DNA of 5,927 nt, from positions 1-5,927 of the forward strand of contig PWVY01000083.1 of assembly GCA_003561665.1 (NCBI GenBank), read 5' to 3'. The notes beneath the pieces are model-generated. The model searched no databases and was not told the DNA's origin. It saw nothing but the letters and a program-made list of their open reading frames with translations. Positions 5,080-5,927 of this stretch are shown here, one piece after another. A program made the position numbers and the translations under genes. This DNA is from Thermoplasmata archaeon (lineage in GTDB: Archaea > Thermoplasmatota > SW-10-69-26). Each line of letters begins with the position of its first letter. Positions within the stretch are counted from its first letter, which is position 1.

Positions 5080-5670
5080 TTACGTTCCTCTGTTGTCGTG
5101 GGCTCGCGAGCTGGGTCGGACCTTCTCGGCGCCTTTGCCTTTGTTCCGTAAGCCGCGCCCTTTCTTCCCTGCGCTCGTTTTCCCGCGCCCGACGCGGTCC
5201 TTGTGTTGAGGCTCCGTGATCCAGGAAAGGTCGTCGTCGCTTTGGATCGCCGGGTGGTCGGGGTCGACGAGGATGACCTCGTAGTAGTAGTGGCGCCCGT
5301 CGTCCAGCACGTGGTAGCTGTTGAGCACGCGTAGGTTGGGGAACCGTTTGGAGGTGCGTTCCTCGGCGATGCGTTGGAGGTTCTTGCCCGGCGTGATGCG
5401 TCGAACACCCATCTTGCTGGGGCCTCGTCCGCTGCGGGGGCGGGGTTTGCGTAGGCCACCGCGTCGAACGCGGCAGCGGGCGATGATGACGCCTTGTTTC
5501 GCTTTGTACCCGAGCGCGCGGGCTCGATCGAGTCGTGTGGGCCCTTCGACGCGTTCGACGCTAGGACCACGGCGCCATTGGATCAGGCGCTTGATGGTTT
5601 GCTCTCGCATCTCGTCGTCTCGGGGTCGTTTCCACGTTTCTGCCATGTGGGAGTAAGAGCTGCGCGCCAT
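5080..5670 (-). CDS. rpl15e: 50S ribosomal protein L15e
   Basis: A 196-aa, strongly basic protein of the large ribosomal subunit, in a family shared by archaea and eukaryotes (eL15) and absent from bacteria. It binds 23S rRNA. Family signatures in order: MARSSYSHMAETWKRP (1-16), PTRLDRARALGYKAKQG (44-60), the basic RRGGLRKPRPRSGR (69-82), NLQRIAEER (97-105), NLRVLNSY (112-119), EVILVDPDHPAI (131-142) and SAGKKGRGLRNKGKG (166-180). Length is that of the archaeal family and the protein looks intact. The ATG at 5670 is preferred to the ATG at 5646 because MARS-YSH is the usual archaeal N-terminus and AGGTG lies five bases upstream. Its stop (TAA) is 4 bp from the stop of the convergent membrane-protein gene. 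An SRP RNA lies upstream on the same strand. This gene is the main evidence for an archaeal origin. Confidence 0.98.
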   Translation of the reverse strand: MARSSYSHMAETWKRPRDDEMREQTIKRLIQWRRGPSVERVEGPTRLDRARALGYKAKQGVIIARCRVRRGGLRKPRPRSGRGPSKMGVRRITPGKNLQRIAEERTSKRFPNLRVLNSYHVLDDGRHYYYEVILVDPDHPAIQSDDDLSWITEPQHKDRVGRGKTSAGKKGRGLRNKGKGAEKVRPSSRAHDNRGT

Positions 5671-5675
5671 CGAGA

Positions 5676-5680
5676 CACCT
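5676..5680 (-). promoter_or_regulatory. Shine-Dalgarno site of rpl15e
   Basis: AGGTG on the minus strand, five bases before the ATG at 5670, complements the anti-Shine-Dalgarno core of archaeal 16S rRNA (CACCTCC). It supports the 5670 start and a leadered mRNA. Confidence 0.55.
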
Positions 5681-5710
5681 GGTGGGGAGCCACGCTAAGA
5701 ACGTGCCGTA

Positions 5711-5716
5711 CTTAAG
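5711..5716 (-). promoter_or_regulatory. Candidate TATA-like box of rpl15e
   Basis: Minus-strand CTTAAG, in GAGGAAACGCTTAAGTACGG, has a purine-rich GAGGAAAC in front that resembles a BRE. Transcription would begin near 5686, giving a leader of about 15 nt that holds the AGGTG site. A second AT-rich element, TTCTTAG (5695-5701), sits about 28 nt before the ATG and would make a leaderless transcript instead; the ribosome site favours the first. Confidence 0.5.
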
Positions 5717-5819
5717 CGTTTCCTCGCGGGGGTGGGGGCGGTTGTGGGATTCTCGGGAGGTGTATCTCTAGAAGAGAGGTTCTGTTGCGAGAGCGTGCAG
5801 GCACCGTTGACGGGTTCCG
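5717..5819. other. Spacer between SRP RNA and rpl15e promoter
   Basis: No convincing gene. A 74-codon minus-strand frame across this region (5695-5919) overlaps both the SRP RNA and the rpl15e promoter and has no family features. The minus strand carries a pyrimidine-rich patch (AACCTCTCTTC, near 5770-5780) next to a small TCTCT/AGAGA inverted repeat, which might be part of the end of the SRP RNA transcript, but there is no clean T-run. Confidence 0.4.
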
Positions 5820-5927
5820 CCATCCCGGGTTGATGCGCGGTTCCAGCGGCAAGGAACCCGAGGCGCTTCTCGACCCCGCGACCCGCCGAGCGTCCCAAGT
5901 CCACGGTAAGGCTGCTCACTTCCGTGC
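5820..5927 (-). ncRNA. SRP (7S) RNA, 3' portion, truncated by the window edge
   Basis: On the minus strand the window edge reads GCACGGAAGTGAGCAGCC. This is the tip of SRP RNA domain IV (helix 8): a 3-bp CAC/GUG stem closing a GGAA tetraloop, directly followed by the invariant AGCAGCC side of the SRP54-binding internal loop; E. coli 4.5S has the same layout as UCC-GGAA-GGA-AGCAGCC. The 5' side of helix 8 and the whole 5' half of the RNA, including the Alu-type domain, lie beyond 5927. What follows should be the 3' strands of helices 8, 5 and 1; it contains no conserved protein frame. The 3' end is a guess, placed about 105 nt after the tetraloop as in archaeal 7S RNAs, and may be off by 40 nt. 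A 6-bp hairpin GGTTCC/GGAACC lies at 5839-5858. SRP RNA scaffolds the particle that targets ribosomes to the membrane. Confidence 0.72.

Noticed and set aside
5019..5570. 183-codon minus-strand frame within rpl15e
   Set aside because: It is an alternative frame of the intact L15e gene, with Thr/Ser/Ala-rich low-complexity translation.
5695..5919. 74-codon minus-strand frame upstream of rpl15e
   Set aside because: It overlaps the SRP RNA segment and the rpl15e promoter, and its composition (Thr/Pro/Ala/Arg-rich end) does not look like a folded protein.
1..5927. CRISPR array, transposon, toxin-antitoxin or defence system
   Set aside because: No regularly spaced repeats, transposase or integrase motifs, terminal inverted repeats or known defence domains were seen on either strand.

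Overview
The window reads as a fragment of an archaeal chromosome, most likely a contig end from an environmental or draft assembly. The best lineage marker is a complete ribosomal protein L15e gene, a family found in archaea and eukaryotes but not bacteria. Other archaeal signs are a ZPR1-type zinc-finger gene, the apical loop of an SRP RNA at the right edge, and TATA-like boxes 27-30 nt upstream of ATG codons that imply leaderless mRNAs. The wording of L15e (long basic N-terminal half, RPS-RAH C-terminal tail) recalls Thermoplasmatota or related Euryarchaeota, but this is from memory and no species is assigned. The DNA is moderately GC-rich with strong third-position C preference, most extreme in purH.

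Left to right: bases 1-14 are an Illumina adapter remnant, not genomic. A parallel beta-helix surface-type protein follows (+, 17-1423), cut at its N-terminus by the contig end. A short gap with a possible hairpin leads to an unrecognised 57-codon ORF with a GTG start (+, 1512-1685). It converges on a ZPR1 zinc-finger protein (-, 1702-2316). An 80-bp divergent spacer separates ZPR1 from purH (+, 2397-3938), a full-length bifunctional AICAR transformylase/IMP cyclohydrolase with a TTG start. A 246-bp gap without a convincing gene carries short direct and inverted repeats. Then come an unrecognised 189-aa acidic protein (+, 4185-4754) and a 93-aa two-helix membrane protein with a CPHC motif (+, 4794-5075), each with its own TATA-like box. 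Ribosomal protein L15e (-, 5080-5670) converges on the latter with 4 bp between stop codons. The last ~250 bp hold the L15e promoter region and, at the right edge on the minus strand, the 3' part of an SRP RNA whose 5' part lies outside.

The genes do not form one pathway. L15e, SRP RNA and ZPR1 belong to translation, protein targeting and elongation-factor maturation; purH makes IMP; the beta-helix protein is probably exported. Nothing here resembles a defence island, mobile element or CRISPR array. The best leads for novelty are the 57-aa ORF, the CPHC membrane protein and the 189-aa acidic protein; the most useful correction is the adapter-created false stop at the left end.
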